DNA of 7,388 bases, taken from Comamonadaceae bacterium. Its GTDB lineage: Bacteria > Pseudomonadota > Gammaproteobacteria > Burkholderiales > Burkholderiaceae_C. Each line of letters opens with the position of its first letter. Position 1 is the first letter of the stretch. Position numbers and translations under genes: made by a program. The stretch lies in contig CANJXV010000124.1 of NCBI GenBank assembly GCA_947478935.1, positions 1-7,388 on the forward strand, in the 5' to 3' direction. This document shows, piece by piece, positions 6,854 through 7,388 of the stretch. The notes beneath the pieces are model-generated. The model was not told the origin of the DNA, ran no database searches, and was given only the letters and a program-made list of their open reading frames with translations.

Positions 6854-6862
6854 ATCATACCA
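6854..6862 (-). promoter_or_regulatory. Possible extended -10 promoter of the activator gene
   Basis: On the minus strand the sequence reads TGGTATGAT: a TG dinucleotide, one base, and a 5/6 match to TATAAT. No good -35 hexamer lies 16-18 bp upstream, as is common for extended -10 promoters. Transcription would start near 6847, giving a leader of about 58 nt. The perfect palindrome TGACGTCA (6844-6851) would lie across the start site and could be an operator. Confidence 0.45.
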
Positions 6863-6867
6863 GCAAG

Positions 6868-6883
6868 TGTCAGTTTTCAGACA
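6868..6883. promoter_or_regulatory. FleQ-box-like inverted repeat
   Basis: TGTCAGTTTTCAGACA is an inverted repeat (TGTC/GACA arms, plus an inner G/C pair). Its 14-bp core has the GTCA-N7-GAC form of the Pseudomonas FleQ box as I recall it (GTCA...TTGAC). It lies just upstream of the proposed activator promoter and about 95 bp upstream of the sigma54 promoter, a normal enhancer distance. It could serve autoregulation, activation of the Sel1 gene, or both. The site is short and could occur by chance. Confidence 0.4.
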
Positions 6884-6976
6884 GTACAGCGGTGTTTTTT
6901 TGCATTTTTCATGGTTTGTTTCTCAAATTACACGAATTACCACGCCTAAGCTTGAGTTTTAATCAAATCACGCTGG

Positions 6977-6993
6977 TTGGTACGCAAACTGCA
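6977..6993 (+). promoter_or_regulatory. Sigma54 (-24/-12) promoter facing the Sel1-repeat gene
   Basis: TTGGTACG, four bases, then CTGCA matches the consensus YTGGCACG-N4-TTGCW at all but two positions. The invariant GG (6979-6980) and GC (6991-6992) have the required spacing. Transcription would start near 7004. Placement between a sigma54 activator gene and a divergent gene strengthens the call. An overlapping CATAAT (6992-6997) resembles a sigma70 -10 but has no suitable -35. The DNA upstream (about 6892-6970) is AT-rich and could bend, though I see no good IHF site. Confidence 0.7.
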
Positions 6994-7064
6994 TAATCCG
7001 CTTGAACACTGCGCCGCAGGCTTGCAACAGCCCGGACCCGGTGCCCAACCCTAAGACCACAGGC

Positions 7065-7388
7065 GTGACCGACCTCGCTCCCGACTTACAACTTGCCGCC
7101 CTCACCAATCTGGGCCTGATGTACGCCCAAGGCCAAGGGGTGGAGCAGGATTTTTCGCGCGCGCTGGACTGCTACCGCCAGGCTGCCGAACACGGGGTAC
7201 CGCAGGCCCAATCCAATCTGGCGGTGATGTATGCCCACGGCCAGGGCGTGCAACAGGATTTTGCACAAGCCCACAAGTGGTACCGGGCTGCCGCCGAACA
7301 AGGCCTGCCCTATGCCCAAACCAATTTGGCCGTGATGTACGCCAACGGCCAGGGCGCGGCGCGCGACTACCAGCAGGCACTCAAGTGG
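7065..7388 (+). CDS. Sel1-repeat (TPR-like) protein, N-terminal part, truncated by window end
   Basis: The reading frame is open from 6963 to the window end and encodes Sel1-like repeats of exactly 36 residues, with the pattern NLxxMYAxGQGVxQDFxxAxxWYRxAAEqGxxxAQ. Two full repeats and most of a third are visible. Sel1 repeats form helical-hairpin solenoids used as protein-protein scaffolds, often in signalling or envelope assembly. The start is uncertain. GTG 7065 (AAGA about 9 nt upstream) or GTG 7041 would lie downstream of the sigma54 start near 7004, whereas TTG 7002 would not. I see no strong Shine-Dalgarno for any of them. From GTG 7065 there is no obvious signal peptide, so a cytoplasmic location is likely. 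The adjacent sigma54 promoter and divergent activator suggest the gene belongs to the activator's regulon. Confidence 0.8.
   Translation, partial: MTDLAPDLQLAALTNLGLMYAQGQGVEQDFSRALDCYRQAAEHGVPQAQSNLAVMYAHGQGVQQDFAQAHKWYRAAAEQGLPYAQTNLAVMYANGQGAARDYQQALKW
7107..7388 (+). repeat. Tandem 108-bp Sel1-coding repeats
   Basis: Units begin at 7107, 7215 and 7323, each with AAT-(C/T)TG-G at its start, and the third is cut by the window end. The DNA units are similar as well as the protein (for example GTGATGTA-GCC and GG-CA-GG blocks recur), which points to expansion by duplication. Long reverse-strand open frames here are mirrors of this repetition. Confidence 0.85.

Noticed and set aside
6895..6901. 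T7 run as a possible intrinsic terminator
   Set aside because: No GC-rich hairpin precedes it on the plus strand, and no rightward gene ends nearby.
6961..6973. AATCAA as an IHF site before the sigma54 promoter
   Set aside because: Only the first half matches the consensus; the TTR part is CGC.
7002..7004. TTG as the start of the Sel1-repeat gene
   Set aside because: It lies at or before the predicted sigma54 transcription start and has no Shine-Dalgarno.
7086..7380. Reverse-strand repetitive open frames at the window end
   Set aside because: They are the antisense image of the in-frame 108-bp Sel1 repeats.

Overview
The window is the end of a flagellar type III export gene cluster from a Gram-negative bacterium. 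I infer a proteobacterium, possibly a betaproteobacterium, from the FliP/FliQ/FliR/FlhB sequences, the FleQ/FlrA-type sigma54 activator and a moderately high GC content. I cannot name a genus.

Positions 1-5519 read rightwards as one probable operon: the 3' end of fliP, complete fliQ, fliR and flhB, and then three genes I cannot assign to a named flagellar family. The first of these is a 503-aa single-pass membrane protein with a SPOR-like C-terminal domain. The second is a 149-aa soluble acidic protein. The third is a 350-aa single-pass protein with a His-rich cytoplasmic N-terminus and a coiled-coil-like periplasmic part. The spacing is tight: gaps of 21, 23 and 3 nt, two ATGA overlaps, then 34 nt. 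This suggests co-transcription and, for flhB through orf149, translational coupling. FliP, FliQ, FliR and FlhB form the membrane export gate. The three-gene cassette placed where flhA is often found is the most novel part of the window.

Positions 5520-5654 separate convergent genes and hold nested inverted repeats. On the minus strand (6788 to 5655) lies a sigma54 enhancer-binding protein with a FleQ-like AAA+ core and helix-turn-helix but no N-terminal receiver-like domain. The upstream frame has no other start codon before a stop.

Positions 6789-7064 form a divergent, locally AT-rich control region. It has a possible extended -10 promoter for the activator, a FleQ-box-like inverted repeat and a well-formed -24/-12 sigma54 promoter facing right. 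That promoter leads into a Sel1-repeat gene with exact 108-bp repeat units, which runs off the end of the window. The simplest model is that the activator drives the Sel1 gene, and perhaps the flagellar genes, with RNA polymerase-sigma54. This is inference.
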